Assembly: GCA_017640605.1 (NCBI GenBank)
Contig: JAEPQH010000002.1
Coordinates: forward strand, 62,001-126,000
DNA from: Balneolaceae bacterium
GTDB lineage: Bacteria; Bacteroidota; Rhodothermia; Balneolales; Balneolaceae
Direction of reading: 5' to 3'
Length of the DNA stretch: 64,000 nucleotides
In this document: in pieces, positions 9,952-18,972 of the stretch
Layout: each line of letters begins with the position of its first letter
Position numbering within the stretch: position 1 is the first letter of the stretch
Position numbers and translations under genes: made by a program
Notes under the pieces: generated by a model
Database searches by the model: none
What the model was told of the DNA's origin: nothing
The model's input: the letters and a program-made list of their open reading frames with translations, nothing else

Positions 9952-10827
9952 ATGATATCTAAAGAAGTTTTAAAGAAAATCAGAAAGCTGGAAATCCAGA
10001 CAAAAGGCTTAGTGAACACTTTGTTCGGCGGGGAATACCAATCGGCCTTTAAAGGGCGAGGAATGGCGTTTTCTGAGGTTCGGGCATACAACTATGGCGA
10101 CGATATCCGACAAATAGACTGGAACGTAACTGCTCGAACGGGCGACCCTTACATCAAAATATTTGAAGAGGAAAGGGAGCAAACTCTAATGCTTTGCGTA
10201 GATATTTCTGCAAGTGGAGTATTCGGTTCTAATCAACAAAGAAAGATGGATATTGCCATCGAAATTAGTGCCGTATTGGCATTTAGTGCCATCAATAATG
10301 GAGATAAAGTTGGACTGGTTTTATTCTCAGACAAAATTGAGAAAGTTGTGCCTCCTAAAAAGGGACGAACGCATGTTCTGAGATTAATCAGAGAGTTGTA
10401 TACCACAAAGCCTACCGGCAAAGGAACCAAAATTGCTGATGCTTTAAGTTACGTGAATCGATTGCTCGACCGTAGAGCGATTGTAGTTTTGGCTTCAGAT
10501 TTTCAAGATCAAAACTTCGAAAAACAGCTAAGAATCACCAATCAAAAACATGATTTAGTTAGTATCGTTATACATGATTCTTTTGAGGATGAGCTGCCTG
10601 ATATTGGAATTGTTCCGTTTAGAGACGCTGAGACCCAGCGAGAAATCCTGATTGATACTTCAAGTGAAACGGTAAGGGATGCCTACAAAAAGCGCCGGTT
10701 CATCCACAAAAAGGAACTTGACGAATCCCTTCTTAAAATGAAGGTTGATGCTGTTAATGTGTGCACGAACGAATCGTATGTTCGTCCGCTAATGAACTTC
10801 TTTAAACGACGTTTAAGTCGATACTAA
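9952..10827 (+). CDS. DUF58 domain protein (Bat/MoxR-associated)
   Basis: This is 291 residues. It carries the DUF58 signature in the order expected of the family: an N-terminal basic helix, FKGRGMAFSEVRAYNYGDD with IRQIDWNVTARTGDPYIK, then a VWA-like region beginning LMLCVDISASG. The last motif is a partial metal-ion-dependent adhesion site. DUF58 proteins are normally encoded next to MoxR-type AAA+ ATPases and BatA/BatB VWA proteins, and are thought to act in envelope-stress or protein-maturation complexes. Here a BatD-like and a BatA-like gene follow at 12257 and 13279, but no MoxR gene is in the window. The start has no clear Shine-Dalgarno sequence. No membrane segment is evident. Confidence 0.88.
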   Translation: MISKEVLKKIRKLEIQTKGLVNTLFGGEYQSAFKGRGMAFSEVRAYNYGDDIRQIDWNVTARTGDPYIKIFEEEREQTLMLCVDISASGVFGSNQQRKMDIAIEISAVLAFSAINNGDKVGLVLFSDKIEKVVPPKKGRTHVLRLIRELYTTKPTGKGTKIADALSYVNRLLDRRAIVVLASDFQDQNFEKQLRITNQKHDLVSIVIHDSFEDELPDIGIVPFRDAETQREILIDTSSETVRDAYKKRRFIHKKELDESLLKMKVDAVNVCTNESYVRPLMNFFKRRLSRY

Positions 10828-12138
10828 TTAGTTTAATGAAGCTATGATATTCGTAAGCTCATCTCTCATTAAATATCGATATCGCTCAATGTAAAGTTTA
10901 AAGGATTGAAGCTCTTCTCCTGCAAGTGACTTCGAAGCCGGTAATTCGATGGATAGCGGATTTACCGGTTTATCGTTTTTATAAATTCGATAATCTAAGT
11001 GAACGCCGGTAACACGCCCGGTTTTTCCTACATATCCTATAGTTTGTCCTTGCTTTACGCGTACACCTTTTCTAACTCCGGGAGCAAAACCATTCAAGTG
11101 CAAATAAGCCGTGGTGTACACCCCGTTATGCTTAATCTTAACAATGTTACCATTTGGTCCGCGATAGCGTGCTTCAATTACTTCCCCATCACCAACTGCA
11201 ATTACGGGAGTACCAATTGGCGCTGCATAATCAACACCGTAATGTGGCATATTTCGCTTTAGTACCGGATGAAATCTATTGTGCGAAAAGCCCGAGCTTA
11301 CCCGTTGATTGTATTTAAATGGCGCTTTTAAAAGTGCTTTTTGTAATCCTTTACCTTCTCTGTCAAAAAAAGCAGCACGTTCGTCATTTTCGTAATAGAA
11401 TGCTTCGTAAACTTTCCCTTTATGAGTAAATGTAGCCGCAACAATATCTCCAACTCCGTATGGCTCTTCATCTACAATAGGTTGCTCATACACAATGGTG
11501 AATTTATCATTGGGTTGTAAGCTAAAGAAATCAACCTGCCAGGCAAATATCTCACTTAATTTACTTCCAAGTAGCGGGTTAACCTCATTGTCTTTCAAAG
11601 CTTGATACAGTGATGAAGTAATAACGCCACTTGTTACCATTTGCAGTTTTGAAACATCTTTTGCGCCACGATCAACCCAGATTTTATCGGCCCAATCAAA
11701 TACAACATAATTGATCTTGTCGAAATGAATGATTAAACGATCAACCTTATCTGAAACTGGATTTTTATATACCAGATAACGTTGCCCAGGCCGCAAAGAA
11801 TTTGATCGGAATACCCCCTTCGCTTCTTCGTTGATGGCATAAATTGTTTGTGGGCTTACTCCAAACGAATTCAGAATTGTATAAATACTCTCATTTCGTT
11901 TGATCGTGTTATCATCAACCAATAAACGCTGTTTAAAACCGTATTCGTCGATTAGCTGTTGTTCCTTTATTTCTTGAAGGTTTGCAAGTGTAATAGCTGG
12001 AGCTTCTTCTGAAATAGATATTTCTTTTTCGGTCCACAACCCGCAAGCTGACAGACAGAATATTCCAATGATGACTAAAAATACAGTATTAACCCGACTC
12101 AAAATTATAAATGTATGGTAGATGATTAAGGCCGCCAA
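10828..12138 (-). CDS. M23-family peptidase lipoprotein (LysM/OapA-like N-terminus), altered zinc motif
   Basis: This is up to 436 residues. The N-terminus is a lipoprotein signal (IGIFCLSACG). The open frame starts at TTG 12138; a second TTG at 12102 gives a more typical lipoprotein leader, and no ATG is available. The middle (~residues 70-110) resembles the LysM-like/OapA region of murein endopeptidases (INEEAKGVFRSNSLRPGQRY). The C-terminal ~130 residues are a LytM/M23 fold: MPHYGVDYAAPIGTPV contains the HxxxD zinc pair and TTAYLHLNGFAPGV the catalytic His. The last motif reads GVHLDYRIYKND, so the second His of the usual HxH zinc motif is Asp. It probably acts on peptidoglycan at the outer-membrane inner face, or regulates an amidase if inactive. 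It is convergent with the DUF58 gene, with no gap. Confidence 0.87.
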   Translation of the reverse strand: MAALIIYHTFIILSRVNTVFLVIIGIFCLSACGLWTEKEISISEEAPAITLANLQEIKEQQLIDEYGFKQRLLVDDNTIKRNESIYTILNSFGVSPQTIYAINEEAKGVFRSNSLRPGQRYLVYKNPVSDKVDRLIIHFDKINYVVFDWADKIWVDRGAKDVSKLQMVTSGVITSSLYQALKDNEVNPLLGSKLSEIFAWQVDFFSLQPNDKFTIVYEQPIVDEEPYGVGDIVAATFTHKGKVYEAFYYENDERAAFFDREGKGLQKALLKAPFKYNQRVSSGFSHNRFHPVLKRNMPHYGVDYAAPIGTPVIAVGDGEVIEARYRGPNGNIVKIKHNGVYTTAYLHLNGFAPGVRKGVRVKQGQTIGYVGKTGRVTGVHLDYRIYKNDKPVNPLSIELPASKSLAGEELQSFKLYIERYRYLMRDELTNIIASLN

Positions 12139-12256
12139 TAATACAAATTTCTACCTTTTTTTCATATATGCCTATTTTTACATCTTTCAACCCGAAACCA
12201 ATTCCATTCTAACTTCAAGAACTGCTATTTTCAGCCTAAAAGATTGAACCTTTTAT

Positions 12257-13279
12257 ATGAAATCGAGACTAAAACGACTTCGTTTTTACCTACTATCTTT
12301 AGTGATTGCAACAGGTACATCATTACATGTACAAAGCCAAAATGTTGTTTTAAGTACTGATACCGATTCAGTTTCTGTAGGAGATGTGATTTCATTAAAT
12401 TTGAAAATTCAGCTCAATCAGTCGGCAGATGAATTGCTCTTTCCCGATTCAAGTTCTTTCCCGCCCGATCTAACCTATCTCGATCTACAACGATTTCAAC
12501 TCACTGATTTTGCTGATAGTCTTCGATATCGTGTTCAATATTTTGCAAATCAGGATGTTTACATTCCCGGATTTCCAATTGGGGTAGTTACCGGAACAGA
12601 TACTACTACGCTATATAGTAATTCTTTAACCATTCCATTCCGGTCGATTCTTCCGGCCGAGGATGCTGAACTCAAACCAATAAAACCCATTCTGCCTTTC
12701 GATAGATTCCCTTGGGCGGTTGTGTTGATAATTTTAGTTTTAATAGCTGCTGCAATCTGGGCTTATCTCACCTTCACCAAAAAAGAGGAACCTGCTGTTG
12801 TACAGAAAATTGTTCAACCAATTCCGTTTCAAAGTCCGGTTTTGCAGCTAGAGCAAACTCTTATTTCACTTAAAGAAGACTACAATCTTAGCCAAACAAA
12901 GGATTTTAAATATTTCTACTCGACCATCAGCGATTCAATCCGTAGATATTTTGAGGATTTATATGAGATTCCCGCACTCGAATCAACTTCACGTGAGGTT
13001 CTTCGGTATTTAGATGCTTTCGGTGTAGATCACGAGATGATTCAAAGTACCCGTAAAGTTCTTAACCGTTCGGATATGGTTAAATTCGCAAAATTTACTC
13101 CTACACTCGATAGCGCCTGGAATACTTACGCCGAAGCATTGGATTTTCTGGAGCGAGCTAAATTGATAGATGCTTCGAGGGTTGCTCGTAAGAAATCGGA
13201 GTATGAAGCCCGATGGGAAGAAGTTGAGCCTTCTTCAGAAAATATGGATGAAGAAGAACCAAAAGTGGAGGCAAATTAA
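12257..13279 (+). CDS. BatD/DUF4381-like membrane protein of the Bat cluster
   Basis: This is 340 residues: a signal peptide (LSLVIATGTSLHVQSQ), an exported beta-rich domain with the pattern of BatD-type proteins (VSVGDVISLNLKIQLNQ), one transmembrane helix around residues 152-172 (WAVVLIILVLIAAAIWAYL), and a cytoplasmic helical tail (FYSTISDSIRRYFEDLYEIP). The stop codon overlaps the ATG of the VWA protein (TAATG at 13278-13282), so the two are translationally coupled. In known Bat operons such a protein sits between DUF58 and BatA and is thought to anchor the complex in the inner membrane. The family assignment rests on topology and neighbours rather than a strong motif. Confidence 0.72.
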   Translation: MKSRLKRLRFYLLSLVIATGTSLHVQSQNVVLSTDTDSVSVGDVISLNLKIQLNQSADELLFPDSSSFPPDLTYLDLQRFQLTDFADSLRYRVQYFANQDVYIPGFPIGVVTGTDTTTLYSNSLTIPFRSILPAEDAELKPIKPILPFDRFPWAVVLIILVLIAAAIWAYLTFTKKEEPAVVQKIVQPIPFQSPVLQLEQTLISLKEDYNLSQTKDFKYFYSTISDSIRRYFEDLYEIPALESTSREVLRYLDAFGVDHEMIQSTRKVLNRSDMVKFAKFTPTLDSAWNTYAEALDFLERAKLIDASRVARKKSEYEARWEEVEPSSENMDEEEPKVEAN

Positions 13280-14274
13280 TGGAATGGGCTAATCCTGAAT
13301 GGCTTTGGGCACTAATTATTCTGCCGTGTATCATCGCACTTTATCTCTACCGACATTTTGCAAAAAAACATCCAGCACTAACCTTTTCTTCTGTCCGATA
13401 TTTTGAAGGGCTCGACGGCAATTGGCGTTCACATATTCATTGGCTAAACAAGTTGTTATTTGTAAGTGGTATAGCATGTTTGATTTTGGCACTAGCTCGG
13501 CCACAAAATAAACTCACTACTATAGAGCGAAATGCTGAAGGGATAGATATCGTGATGGTGCTTGATATGAGTTCAAGTATGAAAGCCGAGGACTTAAAAC
13601 CCAATAGATTTGAAGCTGCACGCGAAGTTGCTAAACAGTTTGTAGATAAACGAATTTCAGATAGAATTGGGCTTGTTACCTTCGCGATGAAAAGCTTTAC
13701 CGTTTGTCCTCCTACCCTAGATTATCGGCTATTAAAGCAACTAATCGACGAAGTTTCGATGGGAGTAATCGAAGACGGAACCGCCATTGGAATGGGAATT
13801 GCCACTGCCATCAACCGACTTAAAGACAGTGAAGCAACGAGTAAAGTAATTATTCTACTCACCGATGGGCAAAATAACGCCGGCGAAATCGATCCCGTTA
13901 CAGCTGCAGATTTAGCGGTTACTTACGGAATCAAAATTTATACCATTGGTGCCGGAACCCGTGGTACTGCACCCTACCCTGTTCAGGATCCTATTTTTGG
14001 GCGAAGATATCAAAACATCCAGGTTAATATTGATGAAGAAATGCTCACTTCGGTAGCCGAGCTAACCGGTGGTAAATACTACCGTGCTACCAATACCGAA
14101 CAGCTTGCCAGCATCTATGATGAAATTGATGAACTCGAACGCTCTAAAGTAGAAGAGCTCATCTACACCGATTATGAGGATAAATATTCTACCTACCTAT
14201 CGCTGGCACTTACTTTACTTATCCTTGGATTTCTTTCCGATAAAGTTTGGTTGAGGGGATTCACAGAAAAATAA
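13279..14274 (+). CDS. BatA-like von Willebrand factor A membrane protein
   Basis: This is 331 residues. Two N-terminal membrane segments (WLWALIILPCIIALYLY; LLFVSGIACLILALAR) precede a VWA domain, and one C-terminal helix ends the protein (YLSLALTLLILGFLS). The VWA domain has a complete metal site: DMSSSMKAEDL gives the DxSxS motif, a Thr follows in the ...DGTAIGMGI region, and TDGQNN supplies the second acidic group. The RPQNKL segment just before the VWA domain is typical of BatA. It follows the BatD-like gene with overlapping stop and start codons. BatA/BatB proteins form membrane complexes linked to MoxR ATPases and to aerotolerance or envelope-stress resistance in Bacteroides. A second VWA gene (BatB) and TPR gene (BatC) do not follow here. 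Confidence 0.9.
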   Translation: MEWANPEWLWALIILPCIIALYLYRHFAKKHPALTFSSVRYFEGLDGNWRSHIHWLNKLLFVSGIACLILALARPQNKLTTIERNAEGIDIVMVLDMSSSMKAEDLKPNRFEAAREVAKQFVDKRISDRIGLVTFAMKSFTVCPPTLDYRLLKQLIDEVSMGVIEDGTAIGMGIATAINRLKDSEATSKVIILLTDGQNNAGEIDPVTAADLAVTYGIKIYTIGAGTRGTAPYPVQDPIFGRRYQNIQVNIDEEMLTSVAELTGGKYYRATNTEQLASIYDEIDELERSKVEELIYTDYEDKYSTYLSLALTLLILGFLSDKVWLRGFTEK

Positions 14275-14302
14275 TTGGTTCTTTTTTTCTGTCGAAAAAC
14301 TG

Positions 14303-14332
14303 TTAATACTCGGCTTCAAAGTCTTATCTTTG
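14303..14332 (+). promoter_or_regulatory. Candidate Bacteroidota-type promoter for mfd
   Basis: A perfect TAnnTTTG -7 box (TATCTTTG, 14325-14332) lies 31 bases before the mfd ATG. A TTA occurs 19 bases upstream where a TTG -33 element would be expected. The spacing is right but the -33 element is imperfect. Confidence 0.45.
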
Positions 14333-14363
14333 GAGTCTTTGTTTCATTCTGAATAGGTACCGA

Positions 14364-17300
14364 ATGTCTGTAGCTGATTTTAAGCAAGCCATCCCAAAAA
14401 CTCCTTTTTATTCATCCTTAGCTGATCGTCTCACCAACAAAAACCGCATCCATCTGAAAGGTGTAGTGGGTTCATCAGCTTCATTTATTGCTGAACAACT
14501 CAGTATTTCGAGAACAACCTTAATACTCACCGATACCGACGAAAACGCTCGTTTTTTAAAATCAGATCTATCAATTATTTCTGATTCTGAGGTGATTTAT
14601 TTTCCGGCTACCAATCATAAACCCTACGATTCAGAGCAGATTCAGGATACTTCCCTTCTCGTTCAACGATCGGAAGCTTTACAACAGATTCAATCCGGGA
14701 AATCTTCAATAATTGTTACTTCTGCTGAGGCAATTTTTGATAAAGTAGCACCACCATCACAGATAAACGAAGTAAGTATCCACGTAGAACGAAATACAGA
14801 ACGCGATCCGGAAAAGCTTCGGGAGGAACTGGTAGATCAAGGGTATCAACCGGTACGTTTTGTGGATCAACCCGGAGAATTTGCTGTTCGTGGTGGGATT
14901 CTTGACATTTTTCCTTTCACAGGCGAGTACCCAATTCGTCTGGAGTTTTTTGGGGATGAAGTGGAATCAATTCGAGAATTCGATGCCAGCTCGCAACGAT
15001 CGATTTCCTTCATGAATGAAGTTAAAATCGTACCCGATTTAACTAACCTTCCTGATGTTGAGAAGAAAAATGTGCTCTCTTATTTCGATGAGAACGTCAT
15101 TCTACTCATCAAAGACCAGCCCATTGTAGATGCGGTAATCGATAAAAAATTTACTCAAGCCGAAAACGCCTTTGCTGAAACTAACGACGAGACTACCGAA
15201 CCCGATGAGTTATTTACTTCGCCGGAGAACTATCAAGAAGAGATTCATAAATTTTCTACTCAGATTTATTTCGGAAATACCCCTACTCAAACTGATTTAA
15301 TCCAACTTTCAGTAGATGCCAAGCCTCAGCCGGATTTTCATGGCAACTTTGAATTATTAAAGCAAAACATTGAGCAAAACTCTGAAAAGGGCATAAAAAC
15401 CATCATATTCTGTGATAATGATGGACAGCAAAAACGATTCACCGAACTTTTAGGAGATGCTCATCCAAGTTTCAATTATTCGCTGGTTGTTGAATCCATA
15501 CACGAAGGTTTTATTCTCGAATCGGTTCAGTTAGCATTATACACCGATCATCAGATTTTCAACCGATACCATCGCCCGAAAATAAAGAAACGCCGTTATT
15601 CGGGTGGCATTTCATTTAAAGAACTCAAAGACCTCTCGATTGGCGATTTCGTTGTTCACGTAGATTATGGGATTGGAAAATTTGCCGGGTTCAAGAAAAT
15701 TCAAGTAAAGAATTCTGAGCAGGAAGTTGTGGTGCTTCGCTATAAAGAAGATTCCCTGCTTTACGTAAATGTTTCTTCGCTTCACAAACTTCAAAAGTAC
15801 TCCGGTAAAGAAGGAACTGCGCCAAAAATCACCAAATTAGGTTCGGGAGAATGGGCTCGAAAAAAGGCGCAGACTAAGAAAAAAGTTAAAGATATAGCCC
15901 GCGAGCTCATCCAGCTTTATGCGAAACGTAAACTACAAAAAGCACACGCATTTTCGCCCGATTCAAATTGGCAAGTGGAGATGGAAGCCCGATTCGAGTA
16001 CGAAGAAACCCCCGATCAGGATGAAGCCATAAAAGCAGTAAAAGCAGACATGGAAACCAAACAGCCGATGGACCGACTGGTTTGTGGTGATGTTGGTTTT
16101 GGTAAAACCGAAGTAGCAGTACGTGCAGCGTTTAAATCCGTTATGGATCATAAACAAGTGGGCGTGTTGGTGCCAACTACTATCCTTGCTGAACAACATG
16201 CTAAAACCTTCATCAAGCGGATGAAAAACTTCCCGGTTCGAATAGAAGTATTGAGTCGTTTTCGAACAAAGGCTGAACAAACGCAGGTAATCAAAGCTTT
16301 AGAAAAAGGTGAAGTAGATATTGTGATTGGAACCCATAGAATCCTTTCTAAAGACATAAAATTCAAAGATCTTGGGTTGATCGTAGTAGACGAAGAACAG
16401 CGCTTTGGAGTAAGTGCTAAAGAGAAATTAAAGCAGTTTAGAGCAACCGTAGATGTTCTCACCCTCACTGCAACTCCCATCCCAAGAACCCTTCAATTTT
16501 CGTTGATGGGAGCTCGGGATCTAAGTGTCATCAATACCCCTCCCCCAAATCGCCAGCCTGTTTATACCGAAATACATTCCTTCAATGAAGAGCTCATCCG
16601 GGATGCAATTCTACAGGAAATGAGTCGGGGCGGACAAGTATTTTTTATTCATAATCGGGTAAAAAACATCGAAGAAACCGCTGAGATGATCCGAAGATTG
16701 GTACCGGACAGCCGGGTACGATTTGGACATGGACAAATGACCGGCCCACAGCTGGAAAAAATAATTGGAGATTTTTATGCCCATAAATTCGATGTGCTTG
16801 TATCCACAAATATTGTTGAAAACGGGATCGATATCGGAAATGCGAATACAATTATTATCAACAATGCCGATAACTTTGGGTTAGCCGAGCTTCATCAGTT
16901 GCGCGGGCGAGTCGGGCGATCTAATCGCAAAGCCTTTTGTTATTTAATTACGCGACCTATTGAGACCCTCACCACCGAAGCCCGAAAACGACTGCTTGCA
17001 TTAGAGGAGTTCTCCGATCTTGGATCCGGTTTTAACATTGCAATGCGTGATCTCGATATTCGCGGAGCCGGTGATATTCTGGGAGGCGAGCAAAGTGGAT
17101 TTATCAACGATATTGGCTTTGATCTATACACTAAGATATTAAACGATGCTGTTCGGGAATTAAAAGAAAGTGAATTTGCTGAGTTATTTGAAGGCGTTGA
17201 GGCTGAAATTGAATACCCCGAAACCAATGTAGAAATCGATAAGACCGCATTACTCCCTAATAGTTATGTCTTAGATAATGTGGAGCGTTTGAATTTGTAT

Positions 17301-17678
17301 CGAAAATTATCGCAGGCTAATTCAGAAAAAGAAATTGATGAATGGCGCGAGGAAATTGAAGATCGTTTTGGTCGCCCACCTGTAGAAGCCGAAACCTTAA
17401 TTACAGTTTCGAAAATTAAACTATTTGCGTCTCGTAACTTCTTCACTAAGGTTACCATCCGAGCGGACCGAATGTGGTGTGTGTGTCCAAAAACGGGATC
17501 TGAGATGGGTGAGTATTACTATAAACAGAAGATTTTTCAATCTACTTTAGAAAAGCTGGAGAAAACAAAGCCCGGTAAATTTCAATTAATCCAAAAGGAT
17601 GATATTGTTCGTTTTGTGATTCAGGACATTCCTGACTATGATGCTGCGCTGAAATTTCTTCAGAGATTGCTTGCTTAA
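14364..17678 (+). CDS. mfd: Transcription-repair coupling factor Mfd
   Basis: This is 1104 residues, close to the usual ~1150. Mfd removes RNA polymerase stalled at lesions and recruits UvrA. The order of domains is complete. UvrB-homology modules come first (DQPGEFAVRGGILDIFPFTG), then the CarD-like RNA-polymerase interaction domain near residue 421 (IGDFVVHVDYGIGKFAGF). The RecG-like translocase follows with Walker A (GDVGFGKTEVAVRAAF, ~574), DEEQRFGV, TATPIPRTLQF and GRVGRSNRKAF, and a C-terminal TRCF domain ends the protein. It begins 89 bp after the BatA-like gene behind a candidate promoter, so it is probably transcribed separately. Nothing appears missing or frameshifted. Confidence 0.97.
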   Translation: MSVADFKQAIPKTPFYSSLADRLTNKNRIHLKGVVGSSASFIAEQLSISRTTLILTDTDENARFLKSDLSIISDSEVIYFPATNHKPYDSEQIQDTSLLVQRSEALQQIQSGKSSIIVTSAEAIFDKVAPPSQINEVSIHVERNTERDPEKLREELVDQGYQPVRFVDQPGEFAVRGGILDIFPFTGEYPIRLEFFGDEVESIREFDASSQRSISFMNEVKIVPDLTNLPDVEKKNVLSYFDENVILLIKDQPIVDAVIDKKFTQAENAFAETNDETTEPDELFTSPENYQEEIHKFSTQIYFGNTPTQTDLIQLSVDAKPQPDFHGNFELLKQNIEQNSEKGIKTIIFCDNDGQQKRFTELLGDAHPSFNYSLVVESIHEGFILESVQLALYTDHQIFNRYHRPKIKKRRYSGGISFKELKDLSIGDFVVHVDYGIGKFAGFKKIQVKNSEQEVVVLRYKEDSLLYVNVSSLHKLQKYSGKEGTAPKITKLGSGEWARKKAQTKKKVKDIARELIQLYAKRKLQKAHAFSPDSNWQVEMEARFEYEETPDQDEAIKAVKADMETKQPMDRLVCGDVGFGKTEVAVRAAFKSVMDHKQVGVLVPTTILAEQHAKTFIKRMKNFPVRIEVLSRFRTKAEQTQVIKALEKGEVDIVIGTHRILSKDIKFKDLGLIVVDEEQRFGVSAKEKLKQFRATVDVLTLTATPIPRTLQFSLMGARDLSVINTPPPNRQPVYTEIHSFNEELIRDAILQEMSRGGQVFFIHNRVKNIEETAEMIRRLVPDSRVRFGHGQMTGPQLEKIIGDFYAHKFDVLVSTNIVENGIDIGNANTIIINNADNFGLAELHQLRGRVGRSNRKAFCYLITRPIETLTTEARKRLLALEEFSDLGSGFNIAMRDLDIRGAGDILGGEQSGFINDIGFDLYTKILNDAVRELKESEFAELFEGVEAEIEYPETNVEIDKTALLPNSYVLDNVERLNLYRKLSQANSEKEIDEWREEIEDRFGRPPVEAETLITVSKIKLFASRNFFTKVTIRADRMWCVCPKTGSEMGEYYYKQKIFQSTLEKLEKTKPGKFQLIQKDDIVRFVIQDIPDYDAALKFLQRLLA

Positions 17679-17734
17679 CGTGATTTATTAATCTCCATCA
17701 CATACCTTATTCCTATAGTACAATCTTACTCACA

Positions 17735-18655
17735 GTGAATCTAGACCGATACATTGATTTGATTAAATCCGGGGAGGTCGTTGCCTTCCCGACCGAAACC
17801 GTATATGGTTTGGGGACTGACGCCTGGAATCCGGATGCTATCGCGAAGGTTTTCAAAATTAAAGGGCGTCCGTCTGATAACCCCTTGATTGTACATATTT
17901 CGGATGAAGCCCAAATCGAAGATTTTGCGCTCGATATTCCTGATCATGCACATCGCTTAATCAAAGCTTTCTGGCCAGGCCCACTAACATTGGTTCTCCA
18001 TAAAAAACCTGAGGTATTAGACGCCGTTACTGCCGGATTAAATACGGTAGCCTTACGAATGCCTGAACACCCATTGGCTTTATCTTTAATAAAAGAAACC
18101 GGTGCTTTAGTTGCTCCAAGTGCTAATAAATCCGGGAGTCCATCACCTACCAAAGCTGCTCATGTTTTTGCTGATTTTGGCGATGATTTTCCTGTTATAG
18201 ATGGAGAAGCAACTCGTATTGGCTTAGAATCTACGGTTGTTGATCTAACAGAGTCTTTTCCTGCAATTTTACGTCCCGGAAGCATTAGTCGAAAACAAAT
18301 TGAAGAGGTGCTCGATACTTTTGTGGAAGAATCCTTTTTTCATCATATCGAAAAACCTAGAAGTCCGGGACAAAAGTACTCGCATTACAAACCTAAGGCA
18401 GAAGTACGTTGGCTGAGTGATGACGAAACCATGCATAATTCCAAAGCACTTTACCTAGTGCAATCGTCATCAGTAGAATCAAAAAATATTATCGTTTACC
18501 ATAACGACTTAACTCTTATGGCGAGGGAGTTGTACGACCGATTTAGAGAAGCAGATATCGAAGGTTTTACATCTGTTGTAATCGAACGTTTTGAAAGAAA
18601 ATCTCCTATTGCTGAAGCATTAATGAATCGGATTTCAAAGGCGATTAGTAATTAA
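17735..18655 (+). CDS. L-threonylcarbamoyladenylate synthase (Sua5/TsaC type)
   Basis: This is 306 residues from a GTG start. The YrdC fold fills the first ~200 residues, with FPTETVYGLGTDAWN, KIKGRPSDNPLIVHI (the basic K-x-R nucleotide-binding residues) and VAPSANKSGSPSPT. An extra ~100-residue C-terminal Sua5 domain follows, so this is the long Sua5 form rather than short TsaC. It makes threonylcarbamoyl-AMP from threonine, bicarbonate and ATP for the t6A37 modification of ANN-decoding tRNAs. The gene follows mfd by 56 bp on the same strand. The GTG start has no obvious Shine-Dalgarno sequence, but upstream alternatives would shorten or break the conserved N-terminus. Confidence 0.94.
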   Translation: MNLDRYIDLIKSGEVVAFPTETVYGLGTDAWNPDAIAKVFKIKGRPSDNPLIVHISDEAQIEDFALDIPDHAHRLIKAFWPGPLTLVLHKKPEVLDAVTAGLNTVALRMPEHPLALSLIKETGALVAPSANKSGSPSPTKAAHVFADFGDDFPVIDGEATRIGLESTVVDLTESFPAILRPGSISRKQIEEVLDTFVEESFFHHIEKPRSPGQKYSHYKPKAEVRWLSDDETMHNSKALYLVQSSSVESKNIIVYHNDLTLMARELYDRFREADIEGFTSVVIERFERKSPIAEALMNRISKAISN

Positions 18656-18885
18656 AATAAGTATTCATAACGCGCCTCTTTAAAATTCTACGCGTACCAG
18701 CAATCCTATCAAATCATTCTGATATTTAGAAAGCTAAGGTCTGAGTTCTTTCAGAATCCTTTTATTAATAGGTGTACTTCAGGCTTGCGGAGTAAATTAC
18801 CATAATTACAAGCGCCCCAAACGTTTAATAAATTTTATTCCTATATGGTTAATAATATTTTACATGAAAATAGATTAAATCTGTA

Positions 18886-18924
18886 GAAGCGATTCCAAAT
18901 CTAGGAACTCTGCTTCCTTTTTTT
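18886..18924 (+). terminator. Terminator-like hairpin just before the fasciclin gene
   Basis: GAAGC (18886-18890) pairs with GCTTC (18912-18916) and TTCC with GGAA inside it, around a 7-base loop. A run of seven T follows (18918-18924). It can end the tsaC transcript or act as a leader attenuator, because the fasciclin ATG at 18973 is under 50 bases downstream. The rest of 18656-18885 is AT-rich with no gene visible. Confidence 0.5.
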
Positions 18925-18972
18925 CTTTTGATGCTCTCAACTATTCATCAACATAAACAAACAATCAACTAT

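Noticed and set aside
15963-16480. Two overlapping ~105-110-codon minus-strand frames
   Set aside because: They are antisense to the conserved helicase core of mfd and have no supporting features.
18656-18885. Search for tRNA or small gene after tsaC
   Set aside because: No cloverleaf or reading frame with a plausible start could be seen in this AT-rich gap.
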